The position numbers were made by a program, and so were the translations under genes. From positions 1 through 30,141 of the IMG/VR virus record IMGVR_UViG_3300030380_002899: a DNA stretch of 30,141 bases. One strand, given 5' to 3'. The stretch is from a virus. Under the pieces are notes generated by a model. It saw nothing but the letters and a program-made list of their open reading frames with translations, ran no database searches and was not told where the DNA came from. This document shows positions 12,432-20,480 of the stretch, piece by piece (within the stretch, counting starts at the first letter, position 1; the number at the start of each line of letters is the position of its first letter).

Positions 12432-13511
12432 ATGGCTGCTCCGTTTCAGAATTATTCTGGCGGTGTCCTATTAGCGGACATCGTTAAGAGAAATAATTTT
12501 AGCACCTACGTTTCCGAAGCTATCAAAGAGCGTAGTGCATTTGTTAAATCTGGTGCTATCACTCGTAACGCATTATTAGATGCAAGCGAAGGTGGTACAA
12601 GAATCCAGGTTCCTGAGTTCAACCCAATCGCTCCAACAGAAGAAATTCTTACTGGTGCTTCTAACTGGGGTACATCTACTGCTGGTCATTTAACACCACA
12701 GAAGATTGGCACAGGTACACAGATTGCAACTATCTGTCATAGAGCATTTGCTTATGCTGTAGATGATATTGCTATCTTGGCTGCTGGTGAAGATCCTATG
12801 GGTCACATTAGAAATCAGCTTGCTGATGCTATCAACAAACTAAATAACGCTAGATTGTTCTCACATTTGGCTGGTTTGTTTGGTACTGCTCTAGCTTCTA
12901 ACAAGTTAGATGTAGCAAAGGCTGGTGCTAGTGCAACAGAAGCTAACTTCTTAACAGCTTCTACTATTGCAAGAGCAAGAAATCTTTTGGGAGAAAGAGG
13001 TGAGGATCTTAATATCCTTATCGTTCACCCAACAGTTGCTTACTACTTGTATCAGGTTGGAATGTTAACATTCTCTACTTCTGCATTATCGACTGGAACA
13101 GGTATTCAGTGGGGTGGTGGTGGAGTTGGTGTCAGTGAAAGAGCCGTTGGTGAATTTGCTGGTTGCACCGTTGTTGTTGACTCTGCTGTCAATACAGTTG
13201 CTCCATCAAGCTCAAGTGGTCATCAGATAGAGTTCTTCTGCTACTTAACAACAGCAGGAACAATTCTTGAAGGACAGCAACAGGCACTAAGAATTGAAGC
13301 TGAAAGAAACATTCTTTCTAAGCAGGATGTTATGTCTGTTGATTATCACACTGCGTATCACGTTATGGGTACTAAGTGGAATGATGCTGCTGACAACCCT
13401 ACTAATGCAAACTTAGCTACAGCTAACAAGTGGGCTATCACATACGATGCTGACTTGATTCCATTGGTACAGTTAACAGTTAACTCTCCTCTTGATACAT
13501 CAACTTATTAA
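12432..13511 (+). CDS. Major capsid protein, 359 aa
   Basis: Forms the icosahedral shell. Evidence: position after scaffold, length, and typical coat-protein features such as an N-terminal region with SEAIKERSAFVKSGAI, a beta-rich core with TRIQVPEFNPIAP (about residues 56-68), a helix with ILIVHPTVAYYLYQVG (about 196-211) and a C-terminal part with VDYHTAYHVMGTKWN. This pattern is found in coat proteins of the HK97 fold that lack a cleaved N-terminal delta domain. SD AAGG lies 9 nt before ATG, and a strong terminator follows, as expected for a highly expressed gene. Confidence 0.9.
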   Translation: MAAPFQNYSGGVLLADIVKRNNFSTYVSEAIKERSAFVKSGAITRNALLDASEGGTRIQVPEFNPIAPTEEILTGASNWGTSTAGHLTPQKIGTGTQIATICHRAFAYAVDDIAILAAGEDPMGHIRNQLADAINKLNNARLFSHLAGLFGTALASNKLDVAKAGASATEANFLTASTIARARNLLGERGEDLNILIVHPTVAYYLYQVGMLTFSTSALSTGTGIQWGGGGVGVSERAVGEFAGCTVVVDSAVNTVAPSSSSGHQIEFFCYLTTAGTILEGQQQALRIEAERNILSKQDVMSVDYHTAYHVMGTKWNDAADNPTNANLATANKWAITYDADLIPLVQLTVNSPLDTSTY

Positions 13512-13536
13512 TATTATTATTAAGTTGCTTGGAACA

Positions 13537-13566
13537 AACCTCATCAATTATTGGTGGGGTTTTTTC
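13537..13566 (+). terminator. Rho-independent terminator after the capsid gene
   Basis: AACCTCATCA (13537-13546) pairs with TGGTGGGGTT (13552-13561) over 10 bp including two G-U pairs, loop ATTAT, followed by a T-run to 13565. It lies 26 nt after the capsid stop. A partial terminator here would give more capsid mRNA than downstream tail mRNA. Confidence 0.85.
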
Positions 13567-13602
13567 TTTACGCTAGAATAAAACTAAATTTAATTATTAA
13601 TT

Positions 13603-14133
13603 GTGGCAGCTACCATAAACGCTAATATTTCTGGAACGACTTCAAATAGTTATGTGACCTTGGCAGAAGCTAATAGTTACTTTGAAACCGTACCAGATTC
13701 AAGCACTTGGACAAATAAAACAGACGATCAGAAGAACAGAGCATTGATTGCAGCAACAAGAGAGATAGATAATTTAGTTTTTTATGGAGATAGATGTGAT
13801 AATGGTCAGGCATTAAAGTTTCCAAGAAACAATTACGAAGTTGATGATGTGGAACTTACCTGTTCAATAATTCCAAATAATATTAAATATGCACAATATG
13901 AATTAGCGAGAGCGTTGGCAAATGATACTGATGCGATTACTGGTAACACTGGTACAGCAGGTGTACCCTCTGAAGTGAAGATTGGTGATCTTGAGGTTAA
14001 ATATAATGAAAAGTCACAAAGTACAGGAACAGTAAATAATATCTTTGATGTTTATCCTTGGTTACAGAGTTTTCTTGGAGCGTATTGTTCTGGTGGTAGT
14101 GGTAGCTATCAGGTAAGAGTGATGAGAGGATAA
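13603..14133 (+). CDS. Head-tail connector (DnaT-like adaptor), 176 aa
   Basis: The N-terminal part (TSNSYVTLAEANSYFETVPD, then WTNKTDDQKNRALIAATREIDNL) matches the phage family labelled 'putative DnaT-like', which sits after capsid genes and is generally an adaptor bound to the portal. The core continues with ALKFPRN and a helix (IKYAQYELARALAND). Start is GTG 13603, giving the MAA start common to several genes here. Two nt separate it from the next gene's ATG. Confidence 0.75.
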   Translation: MAATINANISGTTSNSYVTLAEANSYFETVPDSSTWTNKTDDQKNRALIAATREIDNLVFYGDRCDNGQALKFPRNNYEVDDVELTCSIIPNNIKYAQYELARALANDTDAITGNTGTAGVPSEVKIGDLEVKYNEKSQSTGTVNNIFDVYPWLQSFLGAYCSGGSGSYQVRVMRG

Positions 14134-14134
14134 T

Positions 14135-14512
14135 ATGGCAGCAATAGATAATATTTTTGGTTCTATTCCTGCACAGGTTTTATCGCAGTTTGGACAGGAT
14201 ATAACATATATAAAGACGACAACACCTCGTACATATAATCCTACAACTGGTGCTGTGACAGGATCTGACACAAACGTAACTGTAAAAGGAGTTATATCTG
14301 TTATAAATTCTTCAGAGAATGATGGAACGATGCAATCTACAAACGTAAGAGTATTGATTGGTGCTAATGAGTTGGGAGATTATTATCCGACACAGGCAGA
14401 TCGTGTTCAATATACTCAGTCAGGTTCTACAGTAGAAGGTAAAATTATATCAGTGACAACATATAGAGGTGATTCACCTGTATATCATTCTTTATCAGTT
14501 AAGGTGCAGTAA
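14135..14512 (+). CDS. Head-tail connector / head-closure protein (putative), 125 aa
   Basis: Beta-rich small protein (TYIKTTTPRTYNPTTGAVTG, then VTVKGVISVINS and VRVLIGANELGDYYPTQADR). This pattern, with a metal-site-like or loop insertion in a small barrel, is typical of stopper proteins that close the connector. Position second in the connector block fits. Its stop shares one base with the next ATG (TAATG). A GAGAGGA motif precedes its start. Confidence 0.65.
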   Translation: MAAIDNIFGSIPAQVLSQFGQDITYIKTTTPRTYNPTTGAVTGSDTNVTVKGVISVINSSENDGTMQSTNVRVLIGANELGDYYPTQADRVQYTQSGSTVEGKIISVTTYRGDSPVYHSLSVKVQ

Positions 14513-15153
14513 TGGCAAAAGAAATTAAATTATCTGATGGCAGTACATATCAAGTAAGAGATGTTTCACAACCATCTATTACCCCACGTGGAAGAAGGCT
14601 ATTTGGAACACAAAGAAGGGATGCTAGATCTTTAAAACCTGAAGTTATTGAAAAATTTAATCAAGGATTAAGAGAAGCAACAGTAATTGTAATGAATGAA
14701 TTAGCTGAAGCTGGTCCTTATTGGGATGGTACTTTTAGAAATAATTGGCAAGCTGAAGCTATTAGTGGTGGAATTGATCCAGGTTCTAAAGGTTCTTACC
14801 CTTATAAAATTAGTAATATTCCAAATTTAGAACCTAGTAAAGAAGTTGCTAGCAGAGTAAAGAAAATAGAAATAAGTAATTCAACTTCTTACGCACCTTA
14901 TGCAATGGATTTACAAAAAGGTAAATTTTTTAGGCCAAATTTTCCAAGATCAGGTAAAGGAAGAAGTCCTTTAGGAGATGCTAAATCTGGTACTAGAGAT
15001 CACGAGGTAGAAACATTAAGAGGAGATATTGCTTTGGGAGCAGGTGGTTCACAAATAACTGCTCCGTTAGATTGGTACAAAACTTATCTTGATGGTGGTG
15101 CTTTGCGTAATTCAGTAACAAGAGGAATTAAATTAGGATTTAAAACAAAATGA
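14512..15153 (+). CDS. Neck / tail-completion protein (HK97 gp10-like), 213 aa
   Basis: The segment EATVIVMNELAEAGPYWDGT then FRNNWQAEAIS (about residues 54-85) resembles the HK97 gp10-type neck proteins, where a helix is followed by a G-x-(L/F)-x-x-(S/N)-W motif. The N-terminus is basic (TPRGRRLFGTQRRDARS) and the middle has a long Gly/Pro/Ser loop. It lies where gp10-like genes are found, between stopper and tail terminator, and overlaps the next gene by 4 nt. The call is by motif and place, not by strong similarity. Confidence 0.65.
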   Translation: MAKEIKLSDGSTYQVRDVSQPSITPRGRRLFGTQRRDARSLKPEVIEKFNQGLREATVIVMNELAEAGPYWDGTFRNNWQAEAISGGIDPGSKGSYPYKISNIPNLEPSKEVASRVKKIEISNSTSYAPYAMDLQKGKFFRPNFPRSGKGRSPLGDAKSGTRDHEVETLRGDIALGAGGSQITAPLDWYKTYLDGGALRNSVTRGIKLGFKTK

Positions 15154-15581
15154 ATTATCAATCTATTAGAGCAGCCGTTGAAAATCCTATGCTTACAGCA
15201 TTTTCTGGGTTATCACCTTCTGTTCCTGTTTTCTTTGATAATATTACTGCTGCACCAGTTGGAAGTGTTACAGAATATGTACGAGTAAATATTACTTTTG
15301 GAATTACAAATGAAGTAACTCTTACTTCCAGTGTTGATACAGCAAGAGGTGCAATTATCATTCGTGTTTATTCTGAAAAAGGTAAAGGACCAGCAAGAAA
15401 TCAAACCCTTGTTACTACTGCTGTTAATGTCTTAGAGACTTTAAATAATGCTGCTAAAACTAATACGGGTGTTTATTTTAAAACTGGAAACATACAAGGT
15501 CCATCTTTTTCTACAACAGAAAGTCCTCCTTTATTTGAAGGAAGAATAGATACTTCTTATGTTGCTACTGTCTTAAGCTAA
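15150..15581 (+). CDS. Tail terminator protein (putative, DUF4128-like), 143 aa
   Basis: Fits the tail terminator that caps the tail tube at the head-facing end: N-terminal helix (YQSIRAAVENPMLTAFSGL), strand with EYVRVNITFG, then RGAIIIRVYSEKGKGPARN followed by a helix (TLVTTAVNVLETLNNA) and a final beta strand (GRIDTSYVATV). This alpha/beta order and the position directly before the tail-tube gene match the gpU/DUF4128 type. Confidence 0.75.
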   Translation: MNYQSIRAAVENPMLTAFSGLSPSVPVFFDNITAAPVGSVTEYVRVNITFGITNEVTLTSSVDTARGAIIIRVYSEKGKGPARNQTLVTTAVNVLETLNNAAKTNTGVYFKTGNIQGPSFSTTESPPLFEGRIDTSYVATVLS

Positions 15582-15630
15582 ACAAATTACCAAAATCTGC
15601 TAACCTATAATTAGGTCTTTCATTTACGTT

Positions 15631-16401
15631 ATGGCAGCTACTTGTTTATCTGGTACCTCTGGTGCTCTTTACTATAAACCTGCTGGTACTATTGGAACTT
15701 TTAACTCAAGTGACGTTACTATCGGTACGGAAACAATTACAATCGATCCTTTTTTAAATTTTGAAGCAGGAGATCCTGTTAAATTCTCTGTTGTTAATTC
15801 ACAGACAGGTGCTGCTGGTACGGGTACCTTACCTGCTGGCCTGACTACTTCAGATACTTTTTTTATTAAAACTTATACTGCTGCAACAGGAGCATTGACA
15901 GTTTCTGCTACCAACGGTGGTTCTGCTGTTGATATTACAGATACAGGAACTGCTGCTTCTCCAAATGTATTCCAAATTGCTTATGGTTCCCATGAGAGTG
16001 TTTCTCAGGTTAGAGAATGGACTTTTGAAATAACTAGAGATGAAATTGATGTAACAACTATTGGAGGAACTCCAGGTCAGTTTGTTCCATTTAGAAAGTT
16101 TATATCAGGTTTTGGTGATGGTTCTGGTTCTGCAACTGTTTATATGACAGATGAAGATACAACCCTTGCTAACAGAATGATTAAGGACGTTTTACAGAGA
16201 CAACAGGTGGGTGCTTCATTTAAGCTTTATATAGATCAGGTGTTTACTGGCGGTACTGTCAGTGATACATTAAGTCGTTTTATAAGTTTTGATGCGACAT
16301 TAACATCTGCTGGATTCAGTGTTAATCCTGACGATCCACAATCAGTAAATGTAGAGTTCAGACCTTCTGCACAGCCTACATTTGATTTATCTAAATCATA
16401 A
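15631..16401 (+). CDS. Major tail tube protein, 256 aa
   Basis: Forms the rings of the tail tube. The diagnostic part is VREWTFEITRDEIDVTTIGG (residues about 127-146) followed by KFISGFGDGSGSATVYM, the central strands of the tube fold, and a final strand VNVEFRPSAQP. Residues about 26-118 look like an inserted beta domain rich in Thr, Gly and Ala (TFFIKTYTAATGALTVSA) of the kind that decorates tails on the outside. Gene order (terminator, tube, chaperone, tape measure) is the standard one. A TATAAT box (15606-15611) lies upstream. Confidence 0.85.
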   Translation: MAATCLSGTSGALYYKPAGTIGTFNSSDVTIGTETITIDPFLNFEAGDPVKFSVVNSQTGAAGTGTLPAGLTTSDTFFIKTYTAATGALTVSATNGGSAVDITDTGTAASPNVFQIAYGSHESVSQVREWTFEITRDEIDVTTIGGTPGQFVPFRKFISGFGDGSGSATVYMTDEDTTLANRMIKDVLQRQQVGASFKLYIDQVFTGGTVSDTLSRFISFDATLTSAGFSVNPDDPQSVNVEFRPSAQPTFDLSKS

Positions 16402-16455
16402 TTATTGATATTTTATATAGAAATAATATAATATAATAGTAAATAAATATAATTT

Positions 16456-16803
16456 ATGGCATCAAACAAGACCATGCGAGCGATTGATCGTTTGCGTAAA
16501 GCTGCAAACCTAGAGGCAACAAAAAAAGAAGTTAGTTTATCTGATGGAACTGTTTTTGAAATGTGGGTAACACCTTTAACTCTTGCTGAAAAGGAAAGAG
16601 CTTTAAAAATGGCTAAAGGTGATGATACAAATGAATTTGCTTTACGTTTATTGTTAACAAAAGCACAGGATGAAACTGGTGAAAAATTGTTCCAACTTGG
16701 TGAGATTGATATTTTAAAAAATGAAGTGAGAGATAGTGATTTACAAAAGTTAATGCTAAGTATTATTCAGGAGGAAGAAGAACCTATTGACCCAAAAGAT
16801 TAA
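16456..16803 (+). CDS. Tail assembly chaperone, short form (gpG-like), 115 aa
   Basis: Binds the tape measure and recruits tube protein. It begins MASNKTMRAIDRLRKAANLE, has a small beta part (VSLSDGTVFEMWVTPLTLAE) and a helical C-terminal half ending EEEEPIDPKD. Most ribosomes stop at TAA 16801-16803; the slippery heptamer at 16791-16797 would allow a longer form (see next entries). Position between tube and tape-measure genes is standard. Confidence 0.85.
   Translation: MASNKTMRAIDRLRKAANLEATKKEVSLSDGTVFEMWVTPLTLAEKERALKMAKGDDTNEFALRLLLTKAQDETGEKLFQLGEIDILKNEVRDSDLQKLMLSIIQEEEEPIDPKD
16791..16797 (+). promoter_or_regulatory. Programmed -1 frameshift site CCCAAAA
   Basis: In the reading frame of the short form the bases are GAC CCA AAA GAT TAA, so C-CCA-AAA is a perfect X-XXY-YYZ heptamer 3 nt before the stop. 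A -1 slip reads CCC AAA AGA TTA AGT and enters an open frame of 62 codons. A possible stem lies downstream (AACTGC 16810-16815 with GCAGTT 16838-16843), weak. Confidence 0.88.
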
Positions 16804-16985
16804 GTGCTGAACTGCGTAAAGATAACTTAATGATGTTGCAGTTTGGTATAGCAAAAGAGTTGGGAATGAGTTTATCTGATGTTAGAAAAATGACTCTTGA
16901 AGAAGTGTTAGGTTGGAGTGCATATTTTCAGGTATTAAATGAAGATCAGGAAAAAGAAATGCAAAAGATAAAAAGACGTAGGTAA
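16797..16985 (+). CDS. Frameshift extension of the tail chaperone (gpT-like), 62 aa
   Basis: In the -1 frame residues RLSAELRKDNLMMLQFGIAK and ELGMSLSDVRKMTLEEVLGW then SAYFQVLNEDQEKE follow the slip. This helix-rich segment with L-S-A-E-L-R and M-(S/T)-L-x-E-(V/L)-x-x-W is typical of the second chaperone frame in many siphoviruses. The fusion would have 114 + 62 = 176 residues; TAA at 16983-16985. An independent start (ATG 16830 or 16833) cannot be excluded but has no SD. Confidence 0.85.
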   Translation, partial: RLSAELRKDNLMMLQFGIAKELGMSLSDVRKMTLEEVLGWSAYFQVLNEDQEKEMQKIKRRR

Positions 16986-17032
16986 AATTCATATTTTGCT
17001 TTAAGATATAAACAACAGTAATAAGAAAAGTA

Positions 17033-19576
17033 GTGGCTGCTCCATATAAAGAAACGGTATTACTGGTTGGTGACACAAAACAATTTGAGCAATCTATAAA
17101 AAGAATACTTAAAGGTTTAGGTCTTATACAGAGAAAGGCACGAAAATTAAGTCAGACATCTATAAATTTAGGAAGAGTAAGAACAAGATCAAGAAATATA
17201 AGAGGTACAGGAAGAAATACAAGCACTAATCAAGATCGTCAGATTAGAGATGATGCAAGTCCACAATTAAAAAGACAAATCACTGCATTAAATAATGCAA
17301 ATAAAGCTTTAAATGAATATGTTAGAAAAATAAGTACAGCAGATGGAGCACAAAGAGGTTTTGCAGGTTCTACTAATAAAATCAGTACACAGGTTTCAGC
17401 ACTTAGAGATAGATTAAAAGGTTTAACAAGAAGTAATTCAGAATATACATCTACACTTGCAGCAGTACAAAGAGGTGAACAAGCTTTATTTCAGGATAGA
17501 AATAAAAGGTTAGGAGATGAAAGCAAGAGACTTGCTACAGGTGGTAAAGGTGGAACTAAAGATTTAGTTACGAATATATTAAATGAAGATTTTACACAGT
17601 CAGTAGATGGAATTAACAATTATATAAACAGACTCGAAGCCCTTAAGAATAAAGTAAATATAAATAGTCAAGAATTTAAAGAGTTACAACAAAGAATTGC
17701 TGAAGTTAATAAAACTTTAGAGTCAACACAATTAGAAAAACCAAAATCAGAACCAAAAGTATCTACAAGCAATGCGAGTAGAATTAAAGCCATAGAAGAA
17801 CAAAGAGCAAATATTTTACAGCGAATTAATGATTCTTCTTTAGGTGAAGTTAAAAAAAATGAATTAATAAATAATTTAAAAAGAGTAGGAGTTGAGATAC
17901 AAAAAGAAGAATTAGCTTTAGCAAAACAAATAAATTCTGAAACACAACGAAATTTAATTTCTTCTGAAAAGAAACAAAGACGTAATCAAAGGATTACACA
18001 AAGCACATTAATTGGTGGTGGTTTTCCATTATTATTTGGCGGTGGACCTATTCAAGCTTTAGCTGGTGGTATTGGCGGAAATATCGGAGAACGATTTAGT
18101 CCTGGAGGAGGTTTTGCTGGTTCTATTGCTGCTACTGCTGCCGTAAATTCTTTAGGTCAATTAGCGACAAGTGCAAGAGAATTGGGTGAAGCTGTAAGAA
18201 CTACTTCTGGCACTATTGATTTAATGCAACAAAGATCATTGTTTAGTAGTGAAGCCATTGAACAACAAGCTTTAGCTTTACAAAAGCAAGGTAAGGAAAC
18301 ACAATTAGCAACACTTTTATCTAAAGAATTAACTCGTGTTCTTGGCCCTACAGGTTTAGGTCAATTACAAAAACTTGGTGATTCATCAAGAGAGATGGCA
18401 AGAGAATTTGGTATTTTGAGAACACAAATGGAATTATTTATTGCAGGTCCATTAACAACTTTAATTAAAATACTTAATAAAGTAGTTGGAAAAGCCAATA
18501 CAGTTAAAGCTTTGGATCAAAGTTTATCTGAATTAAGAAAAGTTAATCCTAAAGAATATGGACAAATATTAAAAGAGTTAGATTTAGGTTCTCCTGGTTC
18601 TAGTCTTAATCCAATATCACCTCAAAATAAAAGTAGGATTGGTGGTATTATAAATCCATCAAATTTACAAGTTCAAGGTGTTCCTGTTGGTGGTTTTTCT
18701 AATAAGAATTTAACTAAATTTTTAGAAAGATCTAATTCATTACTGCCAGAACCTGAGCTAAATTTTGCAGATTCATTTAATAATATTCGTTCTACTAAAG
18801 TTAGTAAACTTGAGGAATTACAAGAAGAAAGAAAGCTCCTTGAGAGATCTTTACAAATAGGAAGTAAAGCTGCTTTACAACAGAAAGAAGCAAAAGAAAT
18901 ATTTGCAGAGCAAGTTAAACTCAACAAAGATAATTTATCTGTAACTGAGGCTGATATTTTAAAACAAATTAAGAAACGTGATGCTCTTACAGAACAGCTA
19001 AATCTACAGCAACAAATAAAAGATTTATTATCAACAGGAATGACTGATGCTGTAATGGGTCTTATAGATGGTACAAAAACATTAAGTGAATCATTATCAG
19101 GTATAGCTAGACAATTAGCTTCATTGTTCTTAAACAGAGCCTTCAGTGCTATGTTTGGTGGTTTCTTTGGAGAACAAGGTGGTTATCTTCGTTCTGGTAG
19201 TTTCAAAGCTTTTCAATACGGTGGAGTCGTCAGTTCTCCTACTCTTGGAATGATTGGTGAAGGTGGTGAACCAGAATACGTTATCCCGTCCTCCAAGATG
19301 GATGGAGCGATGGCTAGATATTCCGCAGGTGCTAGAGGTGGTGCTGTCATTCCAGGTGGTTCTGGTGCTTCTGGTACAGTTGCAGGTTCTTCTGGTAACA
19401 CAATCGTTGAATATACTGGCCCTGTCCTTAACTTCAATGGAGATGAATACGTTCCAAAAGATTCTGTTCCTCAGATAATAAATGCTGCTGCAAAACAAGG
19501 TGCTACTTTAGGACAGTCACGCACATTAAATACTCTTAAGAACTCAAGAAGTTCCAGAGCTAAGATAGGTATATGA
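17033..19576 (+). CDS. Tail tape measure protein, 847 aa
   Basis: Sets tail length and helps DNA enter the cell. Long, helical and Lys/Gln/Arg/Asn-rich N-terminal third (LGRVRTRSRNIRGTGRNTST), coiled-coil regions, a hydrophobic Gly-rich stretch (about residues 323-375; STLIGGGFPLLFGGGPIQAL) likely to enter a membrane, further coiled coil (about 590-680), and a C-terminus with FQYGGVVSSPTLGMIGEGGE found at the end of many tape measures. Starts with GTG 17033. At about 1.5 A per residue the tail would be about 125 nm (a rule of thumb). The ATG of the next gene overlaps its stop by 4 nt. Confidence 0.93.
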   Translation: MAAPYKETVLLVGDTKQFEQSIKRILKGLGLIQRKARKLSQTSINLGRVRTRSRNIRGTGRNTSTNQDRQIRDDASPQLKRQITALNNANKALNEYVRKISTADGAQRGFAGSTNKISTQVSALRDRLKGLTRSNSEYTSTLAAVQRGEQALFQDRNKRLGDESKRLATGGKGGTKDLVTNILNEDFTQSVDGINNYINRLEALKNKVNINSQEFKELQQRIAEVNKTLESTQLEKPKSEPKVSTSNASRIKAIEEQRANILQRINDSSLGEVKKNELINNLKRVGVEIQKEELALAKQINSETQRNLISSEKKQRRNQRITQSTLIGGGFPLLFGGGPIQALAGGIGGNIGERFSPGGGFAGSIAATAAVNSLGQLATSARELGEAVRTTSGTIDLMQQRSLFSSEAIEQQALALQKQGKETQLATLLSKELTRVLGPTGLGQLQKLGDSSREMAREFGILRTQMELFIAGPLTTLIKILNKVVGKANTVKALDQSLSELRKVNPKEYGQILKELDLGSPGSSLNPISPQNKSRIGGIINPSNLQVQGVPVGGFSNKNLTKFLERSNSLLPEPELNFADSFNNIRSTKVSKLEELQEERKLLERSLQIGSKAALQQKEAKEIFAEQVKLNKDNLSVTEADILKQIKKRDALTEQLNLQQQIKDLLSTGMTDAVMGLIDGTKTLSESLSGIARQLASLFLNRAFSAMFGGFFGEQGGYLRSGSFKAFQYGGVVSSPTLGMIGEGGEPEYVIPSSKMDGAMARYSAGARGGAVIPGGSGASGTVAGSSGNTIVEYTGPVLNFNGDEYVPKDSVPQIINAAAKQGATLGQSRTLNTLKNSRSSRAKIGI

Positions 19577-20094
19577 GTCTCACTGCTATCACTACGTTTA
19601 TCAAGATTATTGATAAAGATGGTAACGTGCAAAGACGTTATCAGAATGGAAAACAAAATCCAGATAATCTCAACGAAAGCAAAATATCTTTTCAATTCCC
19701 TGGTGATCCTGCTATTTCTGATTACCTGTTTTTAAATTTCATATATCAGGGTGCTGCAAAAAATAACTCAGGAGATAATTTAGAAGCTGCTTTAGTTCTT
19801 GCTAACAATCAGGTATCTATGTCTCATGCACAGGAAGCTATAACAAATAAATATAGTGTTGAAATATTTGTATCAAAAGTAAATCCAGATACCATGATTC
19901 CAGAACAAATATACGGTAATAACTTTTTGACAAGAGATAACTGGTTAGCAGCTTCTTTGTCCTACGATGCAGAAACTATTGAAGTTTTGTTAAGCAGTTC
20001 TATTGATGCTGTTGGTACGACTGCACCTAACAGACGTTTAACTACAAGTATTGTTGGAGCGTTACCTGTAACTGGAGATATACAGAATAGATGA
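19573..20094 (+). CDS. Minor tail-tip protein (gpL/DUF1833-like place), 173 aa
   Basis: Beta-rich protein between tape measure and the NlpC-like gene, where lambda-type phages encode gpM/gpL tip proteins. Clear parts: ITTFIKIIDKDGNVQRRYQN, ISFQFPGDPAISDYLFLNFI, a helix (LEAALVLANNQVSM), and DNWLAASLSYDAETIEVLLS near the C-terminus, a strand pattern seen in DUF1833-type proteins. It likely builds the ring between tube and tip fibre. Family assignment is by order and strand pattern. Confidence 0.6.
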   Translation: MSLTAITTFIKIIDKDGNVQRRYQNGKQNPDNLNESKISFQFPGDPAISDYLFLNFIYQGAAKNNSGDNLEAALVLANNQVSMSHAQEAITNKYSVEIFVSKVNPDTMIPEQIYGNNFLTRDNWLAASLSYDAETIEVLLSSSIDAVGTTAPNRRLTTSIVGALPVTGDIQNR

Positions 20095-20480
20095 AGCCTG
20101 TACATCTTATTGGCATGCCATATCGTTTAGGTGCTGATCCTATCAAGCATGGTGCTGCTGATTGTTTATCTTTAGCTAAGACTGTATTAGCCAGTTATGG
20201 TATCAAGACTCCAGAACCTACAAGAGATTGGTATAAAAGGTTTCGTAAAAGAGAATATCAAATATTCAAAGAAGAACTTAATAAATGGGGAAACCCGACA
20301 GAACACAGTAAGATAGGTACAGTTGGGCTATGCAAATCAAATGAAGGTTATGGGCTTGCTGTTTACTGGGGAGAAGGATGGCTAAGTTGCGGAGAGTCGG
20401 AGGTAAGATGGAGTCCTCTAGGGTATTTGGAGGTCGTAGAGCGTTATTACCCTATGAAATCCAACTTTGTGAAGCCTTAG
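20091..20480 (+). CDS. NlpC/P60-like tail-tip protein (lambda gpK type), 129 aa
   Basis: The nucleophile motif is present as HGAADCLSLAKTVL (Cys25). The second motif, normally H-V-(G/A)-I-Y-x-G with the catalytic His, aligns to GLAVYWG (residues 88-94) with Gly where His is expected; the remaining His residues (5, 20, 72) lie elsewhere. So peptidoglycan-cleaving activity is doubtful and a structural role in the tip is possible. Length is short but near the domain size. It overlaps the previous gene by 4 nt and the J-like gene heavily. Confidence 0.75.
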   Translation: MKPVHLIGMPYRLGADPIKHGAADCLSLAKTVLASYGIKTPEPTRDWYKRFRKREYQIFKEELNKWGNPTEHSKIGTVGLCKSNEGYGLAVYWGEGWLSCGESEVRWSPLGYLEVVERYYPMKSNFVKP

